A stretch of DNA of 50,000 nucleotides from Mesostigma viride (GCA_009746045.1 RPFO01000090.1:80001-130000), one strand, 5' to 3'. Positions 34,745 to 45,735 are shown, counted from the stretch's first letter. Notes: a model not told the origin generated them from the letters alone. Numbers and translations: made by a program.

Positions 34745-36086
34745 AGTTCCCGTGGCTAGTGCCCATCACCTTCCACCTTGAGCGCCGGGGCGAAGTCACG
34801 AATTCAAGCGCGAAGTGCATTTGAATCAAGCGGGAACTGGGTGACACTGCTTGAAGACGTGCAGCTCCAAGGCATGCAAATGATGCAATGTATCAAAGAT
34901 ACGATACGCAAAGTTCAGGTGTTCTGGTGAAGCCGTGAAGACGTGAAGCCGTGAAGCCGTGAAGACGTGGTGAAGACAGGTGAAGACGCGGTGAAGACGT
35001 GAAGACGTGAAGACGTGAAGACGTGAAGACGTTCAGACACGATACGGCAAGTTCAGGTGAAGTTCAGGTGTTCAGGTGAAGCCGTGAAGACGTGAAGCCG
35101 TGAAGCCGTGAAGACGTGGTGAAGACAGGTGAAGACGCGGTGAAGACGTGAAGACGTGAAGACGTGAAGACGTGAAGACGTTCAGACACGATACGGCAAG
35201 TTCAGGTGAAGTTCAGGTGTTCAGGTGAAGCCGTGAAGACGTGAAGCCGTGAAGCCGTGAAGACGTGGTGAAGACAGGTGAAGACGCGGTGAAGACGTGA
35301 AGACGTGAAGACGTGAAGACGTTCAGACACGATACGGCAAGTTCAGGTGAAGTTCAGGTGTTCAGGTGAAGCCGTGAAGACGTGAAGCCGTGAAGCCGTG
35401 AAGACGTGGTGAAGACAGGTGAAGACGCGGTGAAGCCGTGAAGACGTGAAGACGTGCATGCAAGGTATCAAAGATACGATACGCGGCAAGTTCAGGTGAA
35501 GTCGTGAAGACGTGAAGACGTGGTGAAGACAGGTGAAGACGCGGTGAAGACGTGAAGACGGGAAGACGTGAAGACGTGAAGACAAATTGCAGCACGTACT
35601 CCGCCGCAGCAGTCGCACGCAGGTAGAAACGAGTATTGCTGCTTGAATCTTATAATTCCTATCGAATGTAAAACAGGTTTTTCGTAAAGAAATCCGATGT
35701 GTGGGCGGGCTTTACATAGTTGCGATTTCTGGCCTGCGCTGGTTGTCTCTTTGATAGTGCTTCTGCCCAAGCACTACCGGCTGTAAAACAGTATACTTCT
35801 TGAAGAAATCAGTTGGGGCTTTGTTGGGCGTCACATTTGACCGGTGGGCGGAGTTTCCTGCTTCTGTGAAGGCGCCATCGAATGTAGATCAGTAGATTTT
35901 CTAAAGAAATCTGAGGTGTGGGCGGGGCCTTTATTGCTTGTGTCCATCCACCACCGGATGTAGAACAGTAGACTTATTGAAGAAATCAGTTTGGGGCTTT
36001 GTTGGGCGCCACATTTGAGCGGTGGGCGGGGTTTCTTGCTTCTGTCCAAGCACCACCGGGTGTAATACAGTAGATTTCCTATTAAC
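34745..36086. promoter_or_regulatory. Divergent A/B intergenic region with two tandem repeat arrays
   Basis: Bases 34920-35590 are GTGAAGACGTGAAGCC short units organised into higher-order units of roughly 150-180 bp that recur from TTCAGACACGATACGGC (35031, 35181, 35321). Bases ~35650-36085 hold four ~105-bp units (GAAGAAATCAG, GGGCTTTGTTGGGCG, GTGGGCGGGG, CACCACCGG, TACAGTAGA) directly upstream of the B start codon. As the only space between divergent genes it must hold both promoters. No TATA box or defined operator is visible. Confidence 0.6.
35724..35753 (+). repeat. 30-bp SINE-like 3'-end fragment in the gene B promoter repeats
   Basis: GATTTCTGGCCTGCGCTGG through TCTCTTTG matches the family's 3' end. 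It interrupts one of the ~105-bp promoter repeats. ATAGTTGC (left) and ATAGTGCT (right) suggest a short, imperfect TSD. Confidence 0.65.
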
Positions 36087-39000
36087 ATGGATGAAGAATG
36101 GGATGTGCCAGACCTGGTGGATTCGGATGCGAGTTCTGAAGCTAGTTGGGGCGGGGATTCTGACGGCTCTGACGACGACCTGCTTCACACGGAAATGGGG
36201 CCCGGCACGTCTTCCTCTCGAGCGAAGCGCAGTGGGAAGAAAGATGGCGCCCGGCTTCTCGCCTCCAAATTGAAGTCCGTTGACAAGGACATCGCCAAGG
36301 CCAGGAAGTGCGGTCCGACTTGTGGGGAGCATTGCCTCGAGAAGGTGGGCACCTTACTTACCGATACCAGGTCGTGGACTGCCTTTCGAGAGTACCTGTA
36401 CAACCAAACGGACCAGCAGCGCATGGCCTCCCTTTGCGACGTGATCCGGTCGGCCGGCGTGGGCAACATCGAGGTAGAATCCCCTGCCGACGGTGGCCGT
36501 TACAAGAAGTACATCATTACCGGCCCTTTACACGTGGACGTGGTGATTGCGGGGTGCATGTACACCGTCACCGGTTGTGCATCTGCCATCCGGAAGATGG
36601 CCGGCGTTACCCGGGCGACTTGGAACAATCTGGTGGCGTCGGTCGTGTCGGCGAAAGAGTATTTCCTGACCGTGCATCCCAACGACCTAGCGACTTTCGG
36701 TGTTGGTCTGGAGCACGCACCACCTGAGCGTGATGCTCGGGGGCGTTCGGAGGTTGGCGAACACGCAGCAATGTGGATGCACGAGTTGGTGCAGCAGATC
36801 GCAGACCATGACCCGACTCATGCTGGCGTTGTCTTCATGGACGTCATGTCCATCAAGGAGATGCACGCCATGTACGTTGAAGACGTGGTGGCAGAAGCGG
36901 GGGAAGGGGCCAAGGTGCTAGGCTACAACGCATTCTACCGCATCTGGCGCACCTACTGCAAAGGCGACTACTTCCCAGGGCAGAGGAGCCCGAAGGTGGT
37001 GGTATGCCCGCACAACAAGAGCACCGGTCACTGCGCGGACTGCGTGGAACTGCGCATGCGGCGCCGCGGTGCTTCAACTGAGGCACAACGGCAGTACGTC
37101 GACAACCAAATCAAGCAGCATGTCGCTCTGGCCTGGTTTACCCGCCAGAACTATTGGTTGAGGCGCGAGCTTGCCTGCGCGATGGTGGCCGCTATGTTGA
37201 CGGCCATTTTGTCGATCAACCTCGACAAGCTGGATCACGCCAAGACATACTGGCCGAAGCTGGTGGGGGGGCCCGACTCATGGGGCAGCTATGCAGGTGG
37301 CATGATGCCGTTCTCGCTCTTCTGTGCGGCCGTCCATGGGTACAAGGCGATGTGGTTCATCGTTCTCGCATGGGTCCTCATGACCGACAACCTCTCCGGC
37401 AGTGTCACCGTCACGATGCTGATGCACATCCTGGCGCAGTTGATGAGGGACCAGCCATGGAGGAGGGCGGGGCTGCCGCACATGCCCAGGTGTTTGTGCC
37501 TGCAACTGGACGGTGGGAGTGAAAACCGGAATCACACCGTCTTACTGTTTGCATGGTGGCTCGTACACGTTGGCTTCTTCGACGTCGTCGAAATGCACCG
37601 CATGCTCGTGGGCCACACGCACGCCGACCCAGATCAGAAATTCGGCGTGCTTGTGGCCTACATGAGACACGCTGTGGCGGGGGGGCCTAGCTTCGTGCAC
37701 AAGTACCCAACTTTGGAGAGCTGGGTGGCGGCCATAGAAGAGGCATTCCGTCAGCCTAGTGGTGCAGCTGCGAACTGCAACTCGACCGTCCCCGCTGGCA
37801 CGGAGGTCAAGGTATTGGGGTGCGCTTACGATGTCAGGAACTTTCTCACTCCGTTGCAGCGCGAGTCGTTTGCCGGTTGGTGCAGCACGGTAGATTGGAT
37901 GACCGGTAGGGAGGATCAGGTTATCAAGGTCACCAGGGTGCGTGGTGATGTCGTGCAGCCTGCGTGCAGCGAGGCGCAGCCGGCGCACGGAGGGGCGGCG
38001 CCATCGGTGCGCGGCGGGGCGGCAGCGGCGGCGCAGCCGGCACGCGGCGGGGCGGGGCAGTCAGCGGGCAGCGGGGCGGCGCTGCCGGTGCGCGGCGGGG
38101 CGGGGCAGTCGACGGGCGGCGGGGCAGGGCCGTCGACGGGCGGCGGGCCAGCGGTGCTGCCGGCGCGCGCGGGCGGCGGGGCGGGGCAGTCGACGGGCGG
38201 CGGGGCGGGGCAGTCGGCGCGCGGGGGCCAGCGGCGCTGCCGGCGCGCGTGGGCGGCGGGGCGGGGCAGTCGACGGGCGGCGGGGCAGGGCCGTCGGCGT
38301 GCGGGGGGCCAGCGGTGCTGCCGGCGCGCGTGGGCGGCGGGGCGGGGCTGTCGACGGGCGGCGGGGCGGGGCAGTCGACGGGCGGCGGGGCAGGGCGGTC
38401 GGCGTGCGGGGGGCCAGCGGTGCTGCCGGCGCGCGTGGGCGGCGGGGCGGGGCTGTCGACGGGCGGCGGGGCGGGGCAGTCGACGGGCGGCGGGGCAGGG
38501 CGGTCGGCGTGCGGGGGCCAGCGGTGCTGCCGGCGCGCGTGGGCGGCGGGGCGGGGCTGTCGACGGGCGGCGGGGCAGGGCCGTCGGCGTGCGGGGGGCC
38601 AGCGGTGCTGCCGGCGCGCGTGGGCGGCGGGGCGGGGCTGTCGACGGGCGGCGGGCGGGGCAGTCGGCGCGCGGGGGGCCAGCGGCGCTGCCGGCGCGCG
38701 TGGGCGCGGGGCGGGGCTGTCGACGGGCGGCGGGGCGGGGCAGTCGACGGGCGGCGGGGCAGGGCCGTCGGCGTGCGGGGGGCCAGCGGTGCTGCCGGCG
38801 CGCGTGGGCGGCGGGGCGGGGCTGTCGACGGGCGGCGGGGCGGGGCAGTCGGCGCGCGGGGGCCAGCGGCGCTGCCGGCGCGCGTGGGCGGCGGGGCGGG
38901 GCTGTCGACGGGCGGCGGGGCGGGGCAGTCGACGGGCGGCGGGGCAGGGCCGTCGGCGTGCGGGGGGCCAGCGTGCTGCCGGCGCGCGTGGGCGGCGGGC

Positions 39001-41056
39001 GGGGCTGTCGACGGGCGGCGGGGCGGGGCAGTCGCGCGCGGGGGGCCAGCGGCGCTGCCGGCGCGCGTGGGCGGCGGGGCGGGGCTGTCGACGGGCGGCG
39101 GGGCGGGGCAGTCGGCGCGCGGGGGCCAGCGGCGCTGCCGGCGCGCGTGGGCGGCGGGGCGGGGCTGTCGACGGGCGGCGGGGCGGGGCAGTCGACGGGC
39201 GGCGGGGCAGGGCAGTCGGCGCGCGGGGGGCCAGCGGCGCTGCCGGCGCGCGTGGGCGCGGGGCGGGGCTGTCGACGGGCGGCGGGGCGGGGCTGTCGAC
39301 GGGCGGCGGGGCGGGGCAGTCGACGGGCGGCGGGGCAGGGCCGTCGGCGTGCGGGGGGCCAGCGGCGCTGCCGGCGCGCGTGGGCGGCGGGGCGGGGCTG
39401 TCGACGGGCGGCGGGGCGGGGCAGTCGACGGGCGGCGGGGCGGGGCAGCCGGCGCGCGGCGGGCCGGCGGCGCAGCCGGCGGGCGGCGGAGCGGCACAGC
39501 CGGTGCCTGAAAAACGCGGTCGCTCAATGAAGGTGCACCACGCGGTCTTCTTCCAGGTACAGGGCAACGCAGAGACCTGGTTGTCCTACCGGACCACGGA
39601 GTCCCAAAAGACGCCGTGGCAGCCCGCGGGGACTCGACAGGAAGGCGCGCCACGGTGCGGGAAGGCGATGACACAGCCTTACAAGTTTGATGCGGAGGGG
39701 CGGCCGCTGTTTGGCGTCCGACTTGTGGATCCAGACCGCATTCCGATGTTGCAGGACACCCCAGCCTTCGCACCATTGAACATGGAGTTTCTGGGGAAGG
39801 AGCTGGAGTCGATCAAAACAAGGGTCCAGAAGTTGCCCCATGGCATCTGGCAGTGGTACTTTCCGCCCGACACCATCAAGCCAAACGAGGCCTTTTTCGC
39901 AAAAGTCCCACATGCCCCTGAGGAGGTGCCTGAGGAGTGGCGCCCTTTGCCGTGGCCATCTCGCGCGGACATCTCCGCCCTGCGTGAGCACGATGCAGCG
40001 CCTGAACCACCACCGACGCAAGAAGAGCACTTCATGGCGTTGGTCGACGCAGAGGCGGTGCGCGTCACCCCGCTGGTAGACCGAGTTCTTCATGATGGCC
40101 ACACACAGCAGGAATGGGCGGCAGAAGACAGGGCCATGACAGCCAAGGTCGCTTACTTGAAGCGCATGCAAGGCGTTGAGAAAGGCTCCGCTGTTCTATA
40201 CTGGCACCCTTCAGCTGGTATTCTCTGCAACTCGAAGCTCACGTGGACTCCAGTCCTCTTTGGCATCATCAAGGAGGTGGTTGCGAAGGAGGATGGCGGC
40301 CAACCTTCTATTGAGCTCTTTGTATACCGCGCTAAGCATTTGCGTGACACGTGGCACCCGTGGAACCCAGACATTGCGCAATGGCCCCATCCGCCAACCA
40401 CTGCGGCGCACACGGTGATCATCACCGCGTCAGACCTCGTCTTGACACAAGTGGTGGGCAAGCGAGGTCAGCCGCCCCATGCAGTCTCCTTGGGTGCGAA
40501 CAAAAAGCTCACCAAGGAGTGCCTAAAGGCGCTGAAGGAGGTGCCCTATGACGCGGAACACCCGGTCGTGAAGTGGCAAGATGCTGAATGCTCGAAGGGC
40601 ATCGTCGGCATGGCGAAGGCATGCTGGGAAGGCATTACGCTGCAGGTCAAGAGTGGCAGCCGCAACCTCGTAGGGCAAGTCGTGTGTCATTGGGCGTCGG
40701 AGCGTGTGACATCCGCGGACGGTCGCACCGAAAGCCGGGACGGCAGGTACCATGGTCGTGTCGCTGTTGTCGACACGCAAAACGACATGGTAGCCATGTA
40801 CTGGGGTGCCCGTTGGGAGGAGGACGCGGTTTCTTGCGTGCCTCTCCACGAGCTGGAGGCACAGATCTGCGGGTGCCCCGGTGTGGTCGTCCCTGCGTTG
40901 CAAGCGCCGGATATCACCCTGGCCGAGGCTCGATTGCGCGAGATGGTTCCACCCAGCGACGATGTGGCGGAGAACAACAACGCAGGCGCCTCCCGGCGTC
41001 GGAAGCGAGCGCTCATCCTTGCCGATGACGATGACGACGACGACGACGACTGCTGA
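36087..41056 (+). CDS. Gene B: DDE/D-type transposase with Tudor/BAH-like tail
   Basis: It opens with an acidic N-terminus, then a Cys cluster (C75, C79, C83). An HTH-like stretch (IRKMAGVTRATWNNLVASVV) and a CPHNKSTGHCADC zinc-ribbon-like motif (C307 on) follow. Candidate catalytic residues are D252 (VVFMDVMS), D475 (LQLDGGSENRNH) and D514/D516 (VGHTHADPDQK); this order resembles the transposase-like DUF7869 group, whose N-R/K-N and GHTH-D motifs I recall from memory. From ~37990 to 39500 a GC-rich minisatellite encodes a Gly/Ala/Arg linker; the frame shifts within it (one frame runs to 39530, another carries on to 41056), so the protein is continuous only if splicing, a frameshift or an assembly error reconciles this. 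The C-terminal part has two Tudor/BAH-like segments (GSAVLYWHPS..., YHGRVAVVDTQND...YWGARWEEDAV) and ends in a basic then poly-Asp tail. Likely nuclear. Confidence 0.78.
37990..39500. repeat. GC-rich minisatellite inside gene B, open in all three frames
   Basis: Basic blocks GGGGCGGGGCTGTCGACGGG and GGGGCGGGGCAGTCGACGGG alternate with GCCAGCGGTGCTGCCGGCGC, forming higher-order units of about 105-130 bp. Runs of 5 or 6 Gs vary between units and change frame. The tract lacks stops in all plus frames and in two minus frames. Confidence 0.93.
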
Positions 41057-41069
41057 AGCGCGAGCAGCG

Positions 41070-42190
41070 GTTGTTGTCATTGAGCTGCTCATGTGCTGCT
41101 GCTGCTGCTGCTGCTGCTGTGCTGCCATGCTACTGTTGCTGCATTGCTGCCGTGCTGCTGTTGTGCTGTTGTGCTGATGTGTTGCTGCATTGCTGCCGTG
41201 CCGCTGATGTATTGCTGTCGTGCTGCTGCCGTGCTGCTGTGTTGATGCACTGCTGCATTGCGGCCGTGCTGCTGAGCTACAGTTGTGCTGCTGCTGTGCT
41301 ACGGTCATGCTGCTGCTGTGTTGCTGGGCTGATGTGTTGTTGCATTGATGTAGTGGCTATTGTTCCGCTACTACAATTTGCTACTGATGCCGCTGCTGGT
41401 GCTTTTTTGCATGGCAGTGCCCGCTATGTTCACACCACTGTTGCCGCGGTTGGTATCGCGTGATTTCCACCGGTTGTGCGTTGACATGTGTTACTCATGC
41501 ATTTCCCGCTATATTTGGTAGCACGCGGTTTCACGTTAGTTAGGTGCAGACAGCTGCATGTAGACAAACATCTTGTTTAAGTCGGTCAATTGACGGTTCT
41601 TGACGCATCATGGTCCAAGTCGACCGACCTGTAGGGACCAGTAGAGCAATTGTCTAGGAGAAAGAGCGTGATCGCTGCAGAAGCCGCGTGGCAGCCGTGG
41701 CTGTACCTGTAGTACGACCTGCATATATATGGATACTGTATTTGGATACTGGGTTGTTTATCAATTCTGGTTTTAATTTATTTAGTGTACCTGGTGTTGG
41801 CATGCCAACTCAGTGCTAAACTACTTTATGCACAATGATGCAACTTGATGCTATAGTGACGTGCCACGATGTAACTTTATTAACTTCACCATTAGTCATG
41901 GGGTCAATAGGATTGCTCATTATGCCATGTAAACATGAACCATGGGTTACGTAATAGTGAAAACAGTAATCATGATGCTCCACTTGAAGTCTCCAACATG
42001 GTCATGTTTGGAATTTTATTGATCATATTTACAATATATGAAAAGAGACAACAAACGTGGAAGCATGGCACGCCGAGGCCGATAATATATGTGTGAAATA
42101 TGAAAAGAGACAACATCTTTGGCAAGCATGATCATATCATGCTTGCCAAACATATGAATGATATCGACCATGTCCAGAAACCATGTTTGC
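41070..42190. other. Gene B 3' flank: CTG-rich tract and subterminal region
   Basis: Bases ~41085-41385 are irregular TGCTGCTG/GTGCTGTTG units. Bases 41460-42190 are unique, with an inverted repeat at 42120-42152 (GGCAAGCATGATCATATCAT) and two GAAAAGAGACAACA segments. GAGACAACAT also occurs in the left arm near 12870. No gene seen. Confidence 0.6.
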
Positions 42191-42516
42191 CAATGGTGCA
42201 TTTAGGATACATTTGAAGCTGTGCAAATGTATCCTAATCCGGTAAAACCACCCAGGTACAGTACCTACAACATTATCCACGTGGCATACTTCTACTGGTC
42301 CATAGGCTACCACGGTCCTGAGCCAACCCGGCGTGACGTACAGCCCTAGTCTAACATATTACACGTGGCAGATTTCTACTGGCACGTAGTAAACCACGGT
42401 TCTGATCACCCAGGGCCCACGAACCGCCACCGGCAAGTTTTTGACCCTCAAACCCCGCGGTTAACCATGGGCCCCGCGAAAATCCACCACCGTCAGCCCC
42501 TGGGACAACCCTCTCT

Positions 42517-42547
42517 GGTAAGGTAATCCACCCGGCTAAGGGCCACC
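42517..42547 (-). repeat. Terminal motif of the GGGTGGCCCTTA repeat family
   Basis: On the minus strand this reads GGTGGCCCTTAGCCGGGTGG then ATTACCTTACC, the same as 45605-45634. TTA follows on the + strand. It may be the right end of the repeat into which the outer transposon jumped. Confidence 0.6.
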
Positions 42548-42575
42548 TTAATTGCAAAACTCCTGGCATTCGCAG

Positions 42576-42634
42576 GACTGGGCAGATTGTCATTCTGAGC
42601 ACGGATTTGGAATCAGCGACATCGACTTCGCATG
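42576..42634 (+). other. Candidate exon of an unrecognised gene
   Basis: A 59-bp stretch lies between ATTCGCAG and GTAAAATT and reads DWADCHSEHGFGISDIDFA. It could splice to an acceptor at 42897-42898 (AGCTGAG), giving a frame that runs into the ORF at 42918. A 27-G homopolymer sits in the would-be intron. Function unknown. Confidence 0.3.
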
Positions 42635-42669
42635 GTAAAATTCTTGTTGGGACCGTTTTGGCACGTTTT

Positions 42670-42711
42670 GGGGGGGGGGGGGGGGGGGGGGGGGGGAGGC
42701 AAAGTCGGGTT
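42670..42711. repeat. 27-G homopolymer next to a TAAGGGCCACCC end
   Basis: Twenty-seven Gs are followed by AGGCAAAGTCGGGTTAAGGG and CCACCC, which on the minus strand starts GGGTGGCCCTTAACCCGAC. It is another end of the GGGTGGCCCTTA family. Homopolymer length may be an assembly estimate. Confidence 0.7.
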
Positions 42712-42917
42712 AAGGGCCACCCCTGTTTTTTAGCAGGAAAAAGCAGGGGAAAGCGGGGAAAGGCCTTGGTTACATGGCTAGCGGTTTATTAAATTATTCT
42801 GCTCAGCATGCAGCGCCTAACACATGGTGGGCTTCCAGTTTGCTAGCTGCTTCCATTGACGGCTGAGAACCCTGAACTGAAGACGCAGAATAGCTGAGTG
42901 ACAGACTTCGCGAGGGG

Positions 42918-43204
42918 ATGGCAGAAGACACGTCCGGGCATCCAGCATTCTCCCAGAGGATGCTGGATGCTGGCTTAGTTGACTATAGGCACTTTAAAGC
43001 CCTCGTCATCGTCACAATGAAAGACGCCGAGGGCAACGCTCCCAAGGCAACCGACTGTAGAATTGTATCACCGGCGGGTTCCTTCTCGAGGTTGTTCCAG
43101 AGGAGAAATTGCGGGAATGCAGCTGGAACGACTATCAAAAACTGTTTAAGAAAGATCACGCTACCATCGATGCTTGGAAGCAGCTGCGACAGCTGGCCAC
43201 CTGA
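42918..43204 (+). pseudogene. Unrecognised gene 3' part with a single-base frameshift
   Basis: The frame from 42918 reads SGHPAFSQRMLDAGLVDYRH, then VTMKDAEGNAPKATDCRIV. Near 43080 the sense continues in another frame as FLEVVPEEKLRECSWNDYQ, then KDHATIDAWKQLRQLAT and TGA (43202-43204). Both halves have balanced composition, unlike the surrounding repeats, so I take this as one protein with an indel. No domain is recognised. The stop region is included in the 120-bp tandem duplication that follows. It could be a decayed gene, a sequencing error in a live one, or transposon-derived. Confidence 0.4.
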
Positions 43205-43438
43205 ATTGTGTTCAAGTTTTCAATTAAGTCTTTGCATGGTTGTGTGATTGATGAGCCGTGATTTGCCATGAAGTAGTCTAACTTATTATGGCACATCAAG
43301 CGACCACATAGGGCCACCTGAATCGTATTCTTCAAGTTTTCAATAAAGTCTTGGCATGGTTGTGTGATTGATGAGCCGTGATTTGCCGTGAACTAGTCTA
43401 ACTTATTATGGCACATCAAGCGACCACATAGGGCCACC
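43199..43438. repeat. Two tandem 120-bp units in the 3' flank
   Basis: TTCAAGTTTTCAATTAAGTC (43211) and TTCAAGTTTTCAATAAAGTC (43331) start near-identical segments exactly 120 bp apart. AATAAA is present only in the second, and could be a polyadenylation signal. Confidence 0.92.
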
Positions 43439-43620
43439 CTGAATTGTGCCAAGGTGTGTGGGTGTGTCAAAAGTGTTCGATTGTTGTGTTACTTGCCATA
43501 TCAAGCAACAACATGGAATCATAGATCCATTAAGACATATGAAGTGAGATCGACAACTATTCTATTGTAGTTGTGAAACAACTAATTTAGTTAGACATTA
43601 GTTACTTCCATGGTCGTGGT

Positions 43621-43866
43621 CGTGTGCGTGTGCGTGTGCGTGTGCGTGTGCGTGTGCGTGTGCGTGTGCGTGTGCGTGTGCGTGTGCGTGTGCGTGTGCG
43701 TGTGCGTGTGCGTGTGCGTGTGCGTGTGCGTGTGCGTGTGCGTGTGCGTGTGCGTGTGCGTGTGCGTGTGCGTGTGCGTGTGCGTGTGCGTGTGCGTGTG
43801 CGTGTGCGTGTGCGTGTGCGTGTGCGTGTGCGTGTGCGTGTGCGTGTGCGTGTGCGTGTGCGTGTG
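43621..43866. repeat. Pure (CGTGTG)41 hexanucleotide array
   Basis: Forty-one uninterrupted copies of CGTGTG over 246 bp, with no substitution. ORFs across it (Val/Arg, His/Thr, His/Ala) are repeat artefacts. Confidence 0.97.
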
Positions 43867-44591
43867 ACCAGGATTGAGTGTGGGCAAGGGCAAGTGCAAG
43901 GGCAAAGTATCTAGAACCTTGATGTCTAATCACTGCAAGAAAATGTCCTCAAATGAGGACATTTTAAAGATGGATACCATTTGTAATAACTCACACACGT
44001 CAACACATCCATGGGTACGGTATGGAACCATTAACTTTTATGATATGCTCAAGAGTTGAAATGCTTTACTTCCATGAAATATGCTCATTATATAATTGTT
44101 TACGATTTATGAATGTAGGGGGGTCGTTACACGAGTGACCAAAAAGCACTCTGACAAGTCATGTTCAATGTGCTAAGAAAGAAGGCATGGCCAGGTCATG
44201 GCTGGTCCTGAAAATGCACTGAGGGTGCCCACAACATGTCTACGTTACACCCTCGCTATCCTAGACCCTGCAGCCTGCCAGGGGGGGGGGCACAAAATGT
44301 AACTGGCAGCCAGGGACGATGGTGCAGGCCAAATAGCAGGTGTAAAGCTAGCTCAGTCCAAAGAGTGAAACAAGAAGCAAATATTTGCGTAGGCCAAGGT
44401 GAGGTCCAAGATTGTCATTAGAGGCTTGGCTGCCACCACGGTGCTAAACCATGATGCTGAAGCCTCGCATTACATATGAAACATATTCTGAAAAGAGGCA
44501 CGTATTGTAACACAATAACAATGTAAACATGACGAGCTCAAGTTTCCAAGCCAGTCTTCATCACTTGGACAAGAGTTATAGCGTTAGAAAC
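43867..44591. other. No gene seen
   Basis: Unique sequence with an 11-G run at 44281. A hairpin, AAATGTCCTC/GAGGACATTT, lies at 43941-43966. I see no exon or element boundary. Confidence 0.45.
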
Positions 44592-44600
44592 ATATGGGCA

Positions 44601-44775
44601 TCTAGTCGCTCTACACGTAAGCCAGCCATAATTTCAATGCACAAGGATACACATTTCCATCACCATTCATCTTCATCATCCTGAACGACTCGAACACGCG
44701 GACAAGATAACGGCAGGCTCGAGCTACCATGGTCCGGATTCTCCCGATTTCTGGCCTGCGCTGGTTGTCTCCTTG
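44601..44775 (+). repeat. SINE-like retroposon with 9-bp TSD
   Basis: It starts TCTAGTCGCTCTACACG and ends GGTTGTCTCCTTG. ATATGGGCA flanks it (44592-44600 and 44776-44784). Compared with 9780-9968 it lacks the first bases, i.e. it is 5'-truncated. Confidence 0.9.
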
Positions 44776-45080
44776 ATATGGGCAACATCCCAGCAAGCCT
44801 TGAAAAGCTTCAGGCAGTATATGTGTTAAATCAAACTACCACATTGCAATTAAACACAGCGACTGCTACTTGCTGCTGTTTTGACATCGCAAGACCGTTT
44901 ACCTTTTCAGTGACGCAACGGGAAAAGAAAGCACTGTCCAGCAAACTTCCGTAATTCCGCTTTGTCGCCGTTTACCGAAACAGCGATAACATTTTTGTCG
45001 CGAGGGTTTTCTAGCTCCAACTCGGACCAGCCAGCAGCAACCTCTATTGGCACCCGTGATCATTACTATCATAATACGCC

Positions 45081-45199
45081 GTCTAGGTCATCTAGTCGCT
45101 CTACACGCAAGCCACGAACACGCGGACAAGATAACGGCAGGCTCGAGCTACCATGGTCCGGATTCTCCCGATTTCTGACCTGCGCTGGTTGTCTCCTTG
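45081..45199 (+). repeat. SINE-like retroposon, internally deleted, 10-bp TSD
   Basis: It starts GTCTAGGTCATCTAG like the longest copy, but about 65 bp are missing between CAAGCC and ACGAACACGCGG. It ends GTTGTCTCCTTG. ATAATACGCC flanks it (45071-45080 and 45200-45209). Confidence 0.9.
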
Positions 45200-45532
45200 A
45201 TAATACGCCAACCCCTTCAGGGTGACATCCGTTGTCACGACTCGACGGCTTATGGTCGTCATAGGGAATGAACGCCGGTTCATATGGAACAGTGAACAAG
45301 CTGCTTGTCGTCTGTCGAGCTCTATGCGGAGCACGTAACCTTGTGCAACGATCGTTGCTCAATCCATACGATGCAAGTACCGACTGGATACATACGAAGC
45401 AACGACCGACAACAAGCAGCTGGAATTACGGCATGGCCTGGAGGCAACCGCTGGCCCTTCCCTTGCAGCTACGCCGCCATGCACCTGTTGTTAAATATTC
45501 TGGTCATTTCAAACCAAATTGCGCAAAATGCT

Positions 45533-45581
<49 letters not shown>

Positions 45582-45735
45582 TCCAGGGGTGGCCCTTAGC
45601 GGGTGTGGCCCTTAGCCGGGTGGATTACCTTACCGCGGTTCCAGGAAATTTTCCCCGGGCATGCCACCCCTCCTGTCCCACGAGTGTCCAGTGATACAAG
45701 CAGCTTGTCCACAAGTGGGACAAGTGCGGAACTTG
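45533..45735 (+). repeat. 48-G homopolymer and a GGGTGGCCCTTA-family end
   Basis: Forty-eight Gs, then GGGTGGCCCTTAGC (45587), a partial second copy of the end (45605-45634), GCATGCCACCCCTCCTG and AGTGTCCAGTGATACAAGC. The last two segments match, inverted, the flanks of the 12152-12260 palindrome. The region beyond (45736-46057) has CAAGTGGGACAAG repeats and no gene. Confidence 0.7.

Noticed and set aside
37930-39776. Minus-strand ORFs of 545 and 571 codons opposite gene B
   Set aside because: They exist only because the GC-rich minisatellite lacks stops in most frames; gene B has homologous, domain-bearing sequence on the + strand on both sides.
43591-43933. Thr-His, Ala-His and Val-Arg repeat ORFs
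   Set aside because: Translations of the CGTGTG hexanucleotide in different frames.
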